A stretch of DNA of 64,000 bases from Cyanobacteria bacterium REEB459 (GTDB lineage Bacteria > Cyanobacteriota > Cyanobacteriia > Phormidesmidales > Phormidesmidaceae). Location: assembly GCA_018970085.1 (NCBI GenBank), contig JAGWXD010000003.1:83325-147324 (forward strand). Reading direction: 5' to 3'. Below are positions 1 to 7,866 of this stretch, in pieces (the stretch's first letter is position 1; each line of letters begins with the position of its first letter). The notes beneath the pieces were generated by a model that worked only from the letters and a program-made list of their open reading frames with translations, ran no database searches and had not been told where the DNA came from. A program made the translations under genes and the position numbers.

Positions 1-2
1 GT

Positions 3-1385
3 ATGATGGCGCTGCAACTCGCTACGGGACTATCCCAGGAAGCCTTACCCCAGGCCCAGCAGTTAGACTTTTCAGGCCAGATCAAACTGCAACTAGATGA
101 ATGTTCTGTTCTGACAGAAGCACTAAAGACGACCATCATTACCATGATCGACCCGGCCCCTGGTAGGGAGTTCCTCAGGGCTCAAGATATTCTGACAGTG
201 CTAGGCGGGCCCCAGGGGGCTGGACCCAATCAAACGTCTCCAGGACAGCTTTCTCCAGCCGATCAGCAAAGCGCCCCGGAGAAAGCTTCGGAGGCCACGG
301 TCCTACCTCCCATCTCCGATCAGAACTCCAACTCAACCAGGGCCGAAACACCTACCAGAGAATGGGGCTCGCTCCTCAGTCGTCGGCCAGGGGGCAAGGT
401 CGGGCTACTGATAACCGGATTATTGATGCCCCCCGTTCTGATCATTGGTCTCTGGTTTGGGTTACAGCTGCCCCAGCGCTGGCAGACTATGCGTCTATCT
501 CGGCAAGCCCACCAGCAGGAGGAAAAGGGCGATGTCAAAGCCGCGATCGCCAGTCTTGATGAAATTATGACCCATCACCCTAACCACACCCCTACCCTGG
601 TGTATCGATCCCAACTGTTGCAGAAAAGCGGCCAATCACAAAAAGCCCTGGCGGACCTGAACCAGGCTATCGAAGGGGAGCCCGCTTCAGCTCGGCTACA
701 CTTTCTGCGGGGTAACCTGCAGCTAGACCTGGGGGATCTGCAAGGGGCCATGGCAGATTATAGCCAGACTCTAGAACTGGACCCCAACTACAGCGAGGCC
801 TATCTGAATCGGGGCAACGCCAGGGCCGATCTGGGGGATGAAAGTGGCGCGGTAGAGGATTACACCCAGGTTCTCAACCGGACTCAAAACACTAAAACTA
901 AGGCTCTAGCCCACCTGAATCGCTGTCTTTCGCGGTCTAATCTAGGAGACCAGACTGGGGGCATGGCCGATTGCTCAGCTGCCATTAACCTGCAGCCGGG
1001 CAATGGGCTGGCCTACGGCAACCGGGGGCTGGTGAAGCGGCGATTAGAGGATTTCAAAGGAGCTCTCCAGGACTTTACGATTGCTATTCAACTCCACCCT
1101 GACAACCCAGAGCCTTACTATAATCGAGGCTTAACCCGGCAGGGCCTGGGCGATTTGAGGGGGGCGATGGTTGATTTTAACCAAACGATTAAAATCAACC
1201 CTGACCATCCCTTCGCCTACTACGACCGCGGCCTGTTGCATGCCGCCCTGGGGGAAACCCAGGCAGCAGTTGCCGATCTAGAAAAAGTCGCCAGTCGATG
1301 CCTAAATCTGGGCCGCACCGACTGCTTTAAGGACGCCCAGTACCAGCTGCAGCGACTGAAGCAGAGACCGACCACCAACCCCTAG
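3..1385 (+). CDS. TPR-repeat membrane protein, probably the C-terminal part of a larger (kinase-like?) protein
   Basis: The first ATG sits at base 3 and no in-frame stop precedes it, so the true start may lie outside the window. Residues about 35-68 (LKTTIITMIDP, then R and A before ILTVL) resemble the end of a Ser/Thr protein kinase catalytic domain; cyanobacteria often fuse such kinases to TPRs. A Pro/Ser-rich linker follows, then one hydrophobic segment at about 132-155 (GLLITGLLMPPVLIIGLWFG). From about residue 165 to 450 there are about eight TPR units (for example AYLNRGNARADLGD, PYYNRGLTRQGLGD), a protein-interaction scaffold probably on one side of the membrane. TPRs and membrane segment are seen; the kinase link is inference. 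Its stop overlaps the stop of the small minus-strand ORF that follows by 4 bases. Confidence 0.75.
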   Translation: MMALQLATGLSQEALPQAQQLDFSGQIKLQLDECSVLTEALKTTIITMIDPAPGREFLRAQDILTVLGGPQGAGPNQTSPGQLSPADQQSAPEKASEATVLPPISDQNSNSTRAETPTREWGSLLSRRPGGKVGLLITGLLMPPVLIIGLWFGLQLPQRWQTMRLSRQAHQQEEKGDVKAAIASLDEIMTHHPNHTPTLVYRSQLLQKSGQSQKALADLNQAIEGEPASARLHFLRGNLQLDLGDLQGAMADYSQTLELDPNYSEAYLNRGNARADLGDESGAVEDYTQVLNRTQNTKTKALAHLNRCLSRSNLGDQTGGMADCSAAINLQPGNGLAYGNRGLVKRRLEDFKGALQDFTIAIQLHPDNPEPYYNRGLTRQGLGDLRGAMVDFNQTIKINPDHPFAYYDRGLLHAALGETQAAVADLEKVASRCLNLGRTDCFKDAQYQLQRLKQRPTTNP

Positions 1386-1600
1386 GAAATACGAGGGCGG
1401 TGACCGCTGCCAGACCGTTTGCGCCCCATATCAATTATTCGGCTGTAGTCCGTCTTAGCGAGATGGAAGCTGGCACTGGTTTGGTCTAGCAGGTCTAGAT
1501 TAGCGACTGGCACGATTGGAGCTGGGGGCGAGGGAACATGCGCTAGCCCGACTATCATCAAGGTGATTAAACAGGTAGAAAAACGTTGCACTAACATAAA
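1382..1600 (-). CDS. Possible small secreted protein ending in an Arg/Gly/Ser-rich tail
   Basis: I take the ATG at 1600 (72 codons) rather than the upstream one at 1666, because it begins directly with a signal-peptide-like stretch (MLVQRFSTCLITLMIVGLAHV). The mature part is about 40 residues and ends in a basic tail, GRKRSGSGHRPRIS. No family is recognised. Its TAG stop shares a CTAG with the stop of the convergent TPR gene, an arrangement seen at other real convergent pairs here. The SD is weak (GGGAAT). The tail is only loosely like the RGSGR-type peptides of PatS/PatX; it is not an exact match. It may be a real small protein or a chance ORF. Confidence 0.35.
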   Translation of the reverse strand, partial: FMLVQRFSTCLITLMIVGLAHVPSPPAPIVPVANLDLLDQTSASFHLAKTDYSRIIDMGRKRSGSGHRPRIS

Positions 1601-1876
1601 GGAATTCCCAACAGGATACTTAGTTATTCCTGGATCAGGGCAAGGATTCAGGCCAGTTTTAGACATTCCCTATGAGAATTTGATTAATTCTTAGCCTGCT
1701 ATTTAAAGGGATGGTGTCGCCCTTGAGCATCCTACTCTGGCTGGCTCCTAGGGAATTGATCTAGGGGGCTCATGCATACCCCCAGCCCGACTGGTTGTGG
1801 GGAATTACTGAAATTCTCCCGGGGTGGGGGTAAGGTATCGGTAGCAACTGGCAACGCATGGGGAGCAGATCGGCCA

Positions 1877-3040
1877 ATGTATAACCTCAAGGTGATCATT
1901 ATCGGCGCTGGCATCGGCGGATTAACCGCAGCCATCGCCATGGCCCAGGCAGGCTACCGGGTGGAGGTGTACGACCGGGTGCAGCAATTGCGGCCGGTGG
2001 GAGCAGGTATTTCCCTCTGGTCCAATGGCGTCAAGGTCCTCAATCGCCTCGGTCTGGGGGATCAAGTGGCTGCGATCGGCGGTTGCATGAACACCATGGA
2101 ATACCGTAACCATCGGGATGAGCAGCTTAATTATATTGACCTCCACCCCCTGTTTGAGCAGGTGGGGCAGCGGCCTTATCCGGTGGCTCGAGCTGACCTA
2201 CAGAGGATTTTGCTAAGGGCCTGCGGCCCTGACCGGGTACGACTGGGCATGACCTGTACGGAGATCGAGCAGGATGCCAGCTCGGCTACAGCTATCTTTG
2301 CCAATGGTCACCGGGCCACAGGAGATCTAATCATTGGGGCCGATGGAGCCCGCTCAACCCTACGTAATCAGGTCCTCGGCCAATCTGTAGAGCGTTGTTT
2401 CGCCGGCTATGTTAACTGGAATGGCTTGGTACCGGCGGCGGCCGATCTCTGCCCCAGCGATCGCTGGGTGATCTATGTAGGCGATAGTAAGCGGGCCTCG
2501 ATGATGCCTGTGGGGGGCGATCGCTTTTACTTCTTTTTTGGGGCCCCCATGGCCCCTGGTACCCAGGTCAGCCCTGCCGATCTACGCCAAGAGCTAGCCC
2601 AACTGTTTCAAGGATGGCCCCCAGCGGTAGAACGGCTAGTTCAACGGCTTGATCCAGCTACCACCAACCGTCTAGATATCAGCGATCTAGACCCCCTAGA
2701 GCGCTGGGTTCAGGGGCGGGTTGCCCTGCTAGGGGATGCTGCCCACGCCAGCACCCCCACCCTAGGTCAGGGCGGCTGTCAAGCCCTGGAAGATGTGGAG
2801 GTGTTAAGTCGCTATTTACTGACCACCAATATCGGCGTGGCCGATGCCTTAGAACGCTACCAGCAAGCCCGCCAGGACCGCACCGCCCAACTGGTACTCA
2901 AGGCTCGCAAACGGGCTGCTACAATCTATGGCCACAACCCGGCGGTAACCCAGCAATGGTATGCCGATCTCCGCCAGGAACCCCCTAGCGCCGTGATCAA
3001 TGCCTTGACTGCAACGATTTTAGCCGGGCCCCTGGCATAG
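1877..3040 (+). CDS. hpxO: FAD-dependent urate hydroxylase-like monooxygenase (HpxO type)
   Basis: About 387 residues, a class A flavin monooxygenase. I chose the ATG at 1877 because it puts the Rossmann strand VIIIGAGIGGL at the N-terminus, as in the family. Visible landmarks are the GxGxxG dinucleotide loop (residues about 10-15), the DG motif (IIGADGARSTLR) and the FAD-ribityl GD motif (ALLGDAAH...GQGG). The blocks GYVNWNGLV, KRASMMPV and RFYFFF, and the C-terminal LVLKARKR, match what I remember of Klebsiella HpxO, which oxidises urate to 5-hydroxyisourate. The generic alternative is a salicylate- or zeaxanthin-epoxidase-like oxidase, but these blocks favour HpxO. No other purine-catabolism gene is adjacent. 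tadA follows 65 bp downstream. Confidence 0.75.
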   Translation: MYNLKVIIIGAGIGGLTAAIAMAQAGYRVEVYDRVQQLRPVGAGISLWSNGVKVLNRLGLGDQVAAIGGCMNTMEYRNHRDEQLNYIDLHPLFEQVGQRPYPVARADLQRILLRACGPDRVRLGMTCTEIEQDASSATAIFANGHRATGDLIIGADGARSTLRNQVLGQSVERCFAGYVNWNGLVPAAADLCPSDRWVIYVGDSKRASMMPVGGDRFYFFFGAPMAPGTQVSPADLRQELAQLFQGWPPAVERLVQRLDPATTNRLDISDLDPLERWVQGRVALLGDAAHASTPTLGQGGCQALEDVEVLSRYLLTTNIGVADALERYQQARQDRTAQLVLKARKRAATIYGHNPAVTQQWYADLRQEPPSAVINALTATILAGPLA

Positions 3041-3105
3041 CTCTGGCAGCAACACCTGCTACTCCGGTCTGAACGCCCCATCGCAACGCTGATCTGTTCC
3101 CCGCT

Positions 3106-3624
3106 ATGGCCTCCTCCCTCCCCCCAAGCCCGATCACCGATCCGAGCTACCAGCGCCACCGCCATTGGATGAGCTACGCTCTAGAGCTGGCAGAGGCGGC
3201 AGCCGGGCAGGGCGACATCCCGGTGGGAGCCGTGGTGGTGGGGCCAGAGGATAGGTTACTGGCGGCAGCCGGGAATCGCCGCGAGCAAGACCAGGATCCC
3301 ACTGCCCATGCCGAGGTTCTAGCTTTGCGCCAGGCCAGTCAGCGACTGGGTACCTGGCGGCTGACCCAGTGTACCCTCTACGTCACCCTAGAGCCCTGTG
3401 CCATGTGTGCCGGAGCGATGCTTCTCAGCCGCCTGGGACTGCTGGTCTACGGCGCCGATGACCGCAAAGCGGGAGCCGTAGGATCGGCCATTAATCTGCC
3501 TGCCAGCCCCTGTAGCTACCATCATCTGCCGATCCTGGCGGGGATTCTAGCTGTCCCCTGTCAGCAGCAGTTACAGCAGTGGTTTCAACGGCGGCGGGAA
3601 CAGGGCCATATCCCACCGATCTGA
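3106..3624 (+). CDS. tadA: tRNA-specific adenosine-34 deaminase
   Basis: A 172-residue cytidine/deoxycytidylate-deaminase-fold enzyme that converts A34 to inosine in the tRNA-Arg(ACG) wobble position. The zinc and catalytic motif HAEV is at about residue 68 and the second zinc motif PCAMCAGAM is at about 98. The following block (YGADDRKAGAVGS) and the RRR tail are typical of TadA rather than guanine or cytosine deaminase. The N-terminus is slightly longer than in E. coli; a start at the internal MSYALELA is possible. It converges on the ABC ATPase gene with an 8-bp gap. Confidence 0.9.
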   Translation: MASSLPPSPITDPSYQRHRHWMSYALELAEAAAGQGDIPVGAVVVGPEDRLLAAAGNRREQDQDPTAHAEVLALRQASQRLGTWRLTQCTLYVTLEPCAMCAGAMLLSRLGLLVYGADDRKAGAVGSAINLPASPCSYHHLPILAGILAVPCQQQLQQWFQRRREQGHIPPI

Positions 3625-3632
3625 TCAAGGGC

Positions 3633-4364
3633 TCAGCCCAGCCCGGTGAGGTCCTCCGGACGCAGATGGGCATTCACCACCTGACCATCTTTGAACCAGA
3701 GAATACGTTGGCTGGTGCGCGCTACATTGAGCTCGTGGGTCACCATTACAATGGTGATGCCCTGGCTATGGAGGTTGGCAAAGATCGCCAGAATTTCTTC
3801 AGTGGTGTGGCTATCAAGGGCTCCAGTGGGCTCATCGGCAAGCAGTAGCAGGGGGCGATTAACAATCGCCCGGGCGATCGCAACTCGCTGCTGTTGCCCT
3901 CCCGACAGCTGGGCAGGGCGGTTTTTTAAACGCTCTGCCAGTCCTACCTGTTGCAGCGCCGCGATTGCCCGTTCCTGCCGCTCTGCGCGCTCCACGCCGG
4001 CGTAGATCATGGGTAATTCAACATTTTCTTGAGCACTCAATTGGGGCAACAGGTGAAATTGCTGAAACACAAAGCCAATTTTTTGGTTGCGGATATGGGC
4101 CAGGGTGCGGTCGTCTAAACTAGCAACATTCTGGCGATCGAAATAGTAATCTCCCTGGGTGGGTCGGTCCAGACAGCCAATCATATTCATGGCGGTGGAT
4201 TTTCCCGAACCCGATGGTCCCATAATGGCGCAGTATTCCCCGGAGACAATGGTTAAGCTCACATCCCATAGGGCCCTGACCTCGGTATTACCACTACCGT
4301 AGGTCTTGTTCAGGTGGGTAAATTCAATCAAAACGTCAGTTATTGCGTCAGTCATTGCTGGCAT
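3633..4364 (-). CDS. MacB/LolD-type ABC transporter ATP-binding protein
   Basis: A 243-residue cytoplasmic ABC ATPase. Walker A is GPSGSGKST (about residue 51), the Q-loop is in FVFQQFHLLPQ, the signature is [14 protein letters not shown], Walker B is [13 protein letters not shown], and the switch His is in VTHE. The LPQLSAQENVELPMIYAG region is typical of the MacB/DevA/LolD group, which works with FtsX-like permeases in lipoprotein release or in efflux together with an adaptor. No permease or adaptor gene is next to it, so the partner must be elsewhere. An alternative start is the ATG at 4355 (MTDAITD). Confidence 0.88.
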   Translation of the reverse strand: MPAMTDAITDVLIEFTHLNKTYGSGNTEVRALWDVSLTIVSGEYCAIMGPSGSGKSTAMNMIGCLDRPTQGDYYFDRQNVASLDDRTLAHIRNQKIGFVFQQFHLLPQLSAQENVELPMIYAGVERAERQERAIAALQQVGLAERLKNRPAQLSGGQQQRVAIARAIVNRPLLLLADEPTGALDSHTTEEILAIFANLHSQGITIVMVTHELNVARTSQRILWFKDGQVVNAHLRPEDLTGLG

Positions 4365-4500
4365 CTAGCAGGGGGTTGGGTTACCACCATCCTGAGCCCC
4401 CAGGGGTTTGAACAGCCTGGAAGGAGTAGCCCATGGACTGGGAGAAGATAATTCCGTACATTAACTATTAAGACTCCTGGCTCGAAAAACCGCAACCGAC

Positions 4501-4520
4501 CAGACTACCCCGGTAGTCTG
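4501..4520. other. Perfect 9-bp stem-loop upstream of the DCC gene
   Basis: CAGACTACC, two C, then GGTAGTCTG form a perfect hairpin in the space between two divergent genes. There is no adjacent T-run on the plus strand; on the minus strand the nearest T-run (GGTTTTTCG) is about 11 nt further on. It could be an operator, a 5'-UTR stem or a weak bidirectional terminator. Confidence 0.4.
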
Positions 4521-4581
4521 CGGCGGCGATAGAGATGGGCTCAGCAGTAGATAGCAACAGGGTATACAGGCAGTATTGACC

Positions 4582-5025
4582 ATGACAAATCCTGAGTCGG
4601 GCTGGCACATTGATTTACTCTACGATGGCGAGTGTCCGCTCTGTTTACGGGAGGTGGACTTTTTGCGCCGGCAGGACCGCGGCAGGGGTCTGGTTCGATT
4701 TACCAACATCGCTGACCAGGACTACCATGCTGAACACCACGGCGGAGTAGACTATGCCCGCGCGATGGGCCGGATTCATGCCGTACTCGCCGATGGCCAG
4801 GTGATAGAGAGCGTTGAGGTATTTCGCCAGGTCTACAAAATTCTGGGCCTGGGCTGGGTCTACGCCCCTACGGGTTGGCCCTTAATCGCCCCACTGGTAG
4901 ATTGGCTCTACGGGCGATGGGCCGATTGGCGGCTGGCCCTAACCGGTCGGCCCAGTTTAACCACCCTACTGGCTGAGCGACAAACCCGGCAATGCGGCGA
5001 TCTCTGTGGCACCGGCGATGGCTAG
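4582..5025 (+). CDS. DCC-family thiol-disulfide oxidoreductase-like protein (DUF393)
   Basis: About 147 residues. The N-terminal block LLYDGECPLCLREVDFLRRQD carries the D-x-x-C-x-x-C motif that names the DCC family, which has a thioredoxin-like fold but a mostly unproved function. RFTNIAD and the mid-protein VFRQVYKILGLGWVYAPTG are also typical. The ATG at 4582 is preferred to the TTG at 4576. It is a single gene, followed after a short gap by the convergent pepA. The two cysteines make a redox role likely, but that is inference from the family. Confidence 0.85.
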   Translation: MTNPESGWHIDLLYDGECPLCLREVDFLRRQDRGRGLVRFTNIADQDYHAEHHGGVDYARAMGRIHAVLADGQVIESVEVFRQVYKILGLGWVYAPTGWPLIAPLVDWLYGRWADWRLALTGRPSLTTLLAERQTRQCGDLCGTGDG

Positions 5026-5097
5026 CCGCCCCCTAGTCGATGGCAGAAACACCGACATACCGCAAGAGCCAGTCTCAAGCCCCAGGGGCCAGCCCTG

Positions 5098-6576
5098 TCA
5101 ACCGGTCAACACCCACTCCACCAGGGTGCGCACACCAAAGCCAGTACCACCAGCATTGTTATAACCACTCTCTTTCTCTGTCCAAACCGGGCCAGCAACA
5201 TCCAGGTGCACCCAGGGAGTCTGCTGAACAAACTGCTTCAGAAAAAGGGCAGCCGTAATCGACCCGGCTGCTCGAGGGCCGGTATTTTTCATATCCGCCA
5301 CAATCGATTTCAAGCCATCAAAGTACCTGTCTTCCATGGGTAAACGCCAGAACTGTTCACCCGCCACGGTCGCCGCCTGGATAATAGCGCCAGCTAGCTC
5401 GTCATTATCTGTAAACAGGCCCGCAATATCATCTCCCAGAGCAACAATACAGGCCCCGGTCAGGGTAGCCAGGTCAACAATCGCATCCACCCCCAGTTTC
5501 TCTGCAAACACCAGGGCGTCGGCCAGGGTCAATCGCCCCTCGGCGTCGGTATTATTCACCTCGATGGTTTTACCATTAGATGCGGTCAAAATATCTCCAG
5601 GGCGCAGCGCTTTACCACTGATCATATTTTCAGTAACCGCCGTAATGAAGTGCACTTCAACCGCCGGTTTAAGCTGGCCAATGGCTTGAGCAGCGCCAAG
5701 GGTAGCGGCCGCTCCCGCCATATCAACCTTCATCATTTCAATGCCACTGCCGGAGCCTTTGATGTTAAGCCCACCGGAATCAAAGGTCAGCCCCTTACCG
5801 ACGATCGCCAGCTTACGGGTAGCAGGACTGGCAGGACGATAGGTCAGATGAATAAACTTGGGGGGCAAATCGGAAGCCCTGGCTACCCCTAGATAAGCCC
5901 CCATACCCAGGGCTTCGCACTGGTCACGGTCTAAAATTTCCACCTCCAGCCCAGAGGCAGTGCCAATTTCTAGGGCAGTTTGAGCCAGAAATTCTGGGGT
6001 CACCATATTAGCAGGAGCAGAAACCAATTCTCGGGCCAGAATCACCCCAGAACAAATCGCCTCGGCCGTAGCAAGACTAGCTTGCTGATGAGCCATAGCC
6101 AACAGGTCAACCCGATCCAGCTTGACCTTACCAGCCTCCCGGTCTTCAGATTTAAACCGAGTATCTTGGTGTAGGGCCAAGAGCACTCCCTCTGCCACGG
6201 CTTGGACTGTCAAGGCGGGGTTGGCTGACAAAACCGGCAAACTCAGCCCCAGGCTAGAGCATTTTTCCCTCTTTGCTAGCCGGGCCGCCGCCGCCGCTGC
6301 CCGTCGCAGGGTATCGAAGGTAATGCCATGGTCAGGACCCAGACCCACCAGACCTAGCTTGCGCACCGGCCCTGATTGACCCACCCGAATCATGGCTGTA
6401 GCCCCCTCCTTACCAGTAAACTCGGCTTCGTCAATCAGCTCTTGCAATAGTCCTGACACCTGAGTATTTAAATTCGCCAGATCGCCCTCAAAGGGCACAA
6501 ACCCTTCTGGTACACCTATAACTAAACCGTCTCCTGCCCAAGTCAGACAGGTTTGATCAGATACTTGAAGCTGCAT
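5098..6576 (-). CDS. pepA: Leucyl (cytosol) aminopeptidase, M17 family
   Basis: About 492 residues. The enzyme removes N-terminal amino acids from peptides using two metal ions. The M17 signature NTDAEGRL is present at about residue 340, with the metal-binding region [12 protein letters not shown] upstream and [10 protein letters not shown] between them. I start at the ATG at 6576 (MQLQVSDQ) because the 12 preceding in-frame residues are unlike the family. It is divergent from lexA across about 225 bp, which should contain both promoters. As a housekeeping peptidase it has no obvious operon partner. Confidence 0.93.
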   Translation of the reverse strand: MQLQVSDQTCLTWAGDGLVIGVPEGFVPFEGDLANLNTQVSGLLQELIDEAEFTGKEGATAMIRVGQSGPVRKLGLVGLGPDHGITFDTLRRAAAAAARLAKREKCSSLGLSLPVLSANPALTVQAVAEGVLLALHQDTRFKSEDREAGKVKLDRVDLLAMAHQQASLATAEAICSGVILARELVSAPANMVTPEFLAQTALEIGTASGLEVEILDRDQCEALGMGAYLGVARASDLPPKFIHLTYRPASPATRKLAIVGKGLTFDSGGLNIKGSGSGIEMMKVDMAGAAATLGAAQAIGQLKPAVEVHFITAVTENMISGKALRPGDILTASNGKTIEVNNTDAEGRLTLADALVFAEKLGVDAIVDLATLTGACIVALGDDIAGLFTDNDELAGAIIQAATVAGEQFWRLPMEDRYFDGLKSIVADMKNTGPRAAGSITAALFLKQFVQQTPWVHLDVAGPVWTEKESGYNNAGGTGFGVRTLVEWVLTG

Positions 6577-6755
6577 TATGCCGTCTACCCAGAAAATATA
6601 ATTTCTAGCCACATTCCATAAAATTATAGTCCTCCAGTTCGTTGTTACAGGGACCGCCGGGGGGACTTATTAGGGTTGACTGCAGCGATCTCAGCGGGTA
6701 GGCAAATATCTATCCCCAGGGATTTTCTTTAGACTAGACAGAAGTCTACCAACTT

Positions 6756-6769
6756 GGTACAATTGTTCT
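6756..6769 (+). promoter_or_regulatory. LexA (SOS) box upstream of lexA
   Basis: The 14-mer GGTACAATTGTTCT matches the cyanobacterial LexA consensus RGTACNNNDGTWCB (as I remember it) at every defined position. It lies 35 bp before the chosen lexA start, where an autoregulatory operator is expected. I looked by eye at other intergenic regions, including upstream of mfd and phr, and saw no equally good site. Confidence 0.8.
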
Positions 6770-6803
6770 GTAAACCATCTTGGTTAGCTCCCTTAAGTTA
6801 CCT

Positions 6804-7418
6804 ATGGAATCCTTAACCCCTGCTCAGCAAGAACTCTATGATTGGTTGGTGGACTATCTACGGGCCAACCAGCACGCTCCCTCTATTCGGCAAATGATGG
6901 GAGCCATGCATCTGAAGTCTCCAGCACCGATTCAGAGTCGCCTGGAGCATCTCAAAAACAAAGGCTACATAGAGTGGACTGAAGGCAAAGCCCGCACCAT
7001 TAGAGTGCGAGAAGACTTACGGGGGGTACCAATCCTGGGCACCATTGCCGCTGGTTTTGTCAACGAAGCCTTCACCGACGATGTTGAACGCCTTGATTTA
7101 AATGGCTTGCCCCTAAAGGTTGGAGACTATGCCCTCAGGGTAACAGGAGACAGTATGGTAGATGCCATGATTCTGGAGGGGGATGTGGTCATTATGCGTC
7201 CGGTAAAGGATCCCCAATCCGTACGGGAAGGCACCATCGTCGCCGCTAGGGTTGAAAGTGGTACCACCCTTAAGTCCTTCTATCGCAGTGGTAACCAGGT
7301 CAAGTTAAAACCGGCCAATCCCAACTATCCAGTGATGGAGTTTCCCGCCGACATGGTCGATATCCAAGGTCGGCTAATTGCAGTTTGGCGAGGGATTGAT
7401 CCCGACTTCAATCTTTAA
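6804..7418 (+). CDS. lexA: LexA repressor
   Basis: 204 residues from the ATG at 6804, the start that gives the usual MESLTPAQQELYDWL winged-helix N-terminus. The helix-turn-helix is at about residues 25-50 (PSIRQMMGAMHLKSPAPIQ) and the C-terminal S24 autoprotease domain follows. The self-cleavage bond Ala83-Gly84 (TIAAGFV), the nucleophile Ser117 (TGDSMVDA) and the base Lys157 (TTLKSF) are all present. That is worth stating, because some cyanobacterial LexA proteins have lost these residues. A matching SOS box lies just upstream, so the protein probably represses its own gene and is cleaved with RecA after DNA damage. No clear SD is visible. Confidence 0.95.
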   Translation: MESLTPAQQELYDWLVDYLRANQHAPSIRQMMGAMHLKSPAPIQSRLEHLKNKGYIEWTEGKARTIRVREDLRGVPILGTIAAGFVNEAFTDDVERLDLNGLPLKVGDYALRVTGDSMVDAMILEGDVVIMRPVKDPQSVREGTIVAARVESGTTLKSFYRSGNQVKLKPANPNYPVMEFPADMVDIQGRLIAVWRGIDPDFNL

Positions 7419-7440
7419 TGTCTTACTTTAATTTCTCGGG

Positions 7441-7866
7441 TCAGGGTTTAACCACCAGAACCGTACAGGGAGCTTGCTCCACCACTAGGCTGCTAACCGA
7501 TCCCGCCAGAATTCGATCAACACCAGTCAGGCCACGAGTCCCTAAAATAATTAAGCTGGCTTGGTAAATGTGAGCTAACCGAAGAATTTCGGTTTCCGCA
7601 TCCCCCTCTACCATTTCAAAAACAAGGTGATAGCCCGGCAATTCCTGACCCCTTTGTCTCAAATACTCTTCAATCTGATGATTGCTCAGTTCCTCCGAGA
7701 GGGGACGGGACACATCGCGATCGCGATTGGTCTGGGGAACAGGTAATACATGAACCAAAATCAGTTTAGCCAGGGGCGGCAAAACTAAATGTTTGGCGGT
7801 CTCCAGGATTTTTGTATCCAGGGGAGAGTGACTGAGGGCAATAACAACTGATTCAAACATGGGCAT
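7441..7866 (-). CDS. Universal stress protein (UspA family)
   Basis: About 140 residues with one Usp domain. The nucleotide-binding signature G-2x-G-9x-G-S is seen in ILGTRGLTGVDRILAGSVSS near the C-terminus, followed by the hydrophobic strand CTVLVV, so it is probably an ATP-binding member. The start is either the ATG at 7866, which directly follows the hisD TGA, or the ATG at 7860, which gives the more usual MFESVVIALS. Either way it is translationally linked to hisD. The substrate or client is unknown. Confidence 0.88.
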   Translation of the reverse strand: MPMFESVVIALSHSPLDTKILETAKHLVLPPLAKLILVHVLPVPQTNRDRDVSRPLSEELSNHQIEEYLRQRGQELPGYHLVFEMVEGDAETEILRLAHIYQASLIILGTRGLTGVDRILAGSVSSLVVEQAPCTVLVVKP

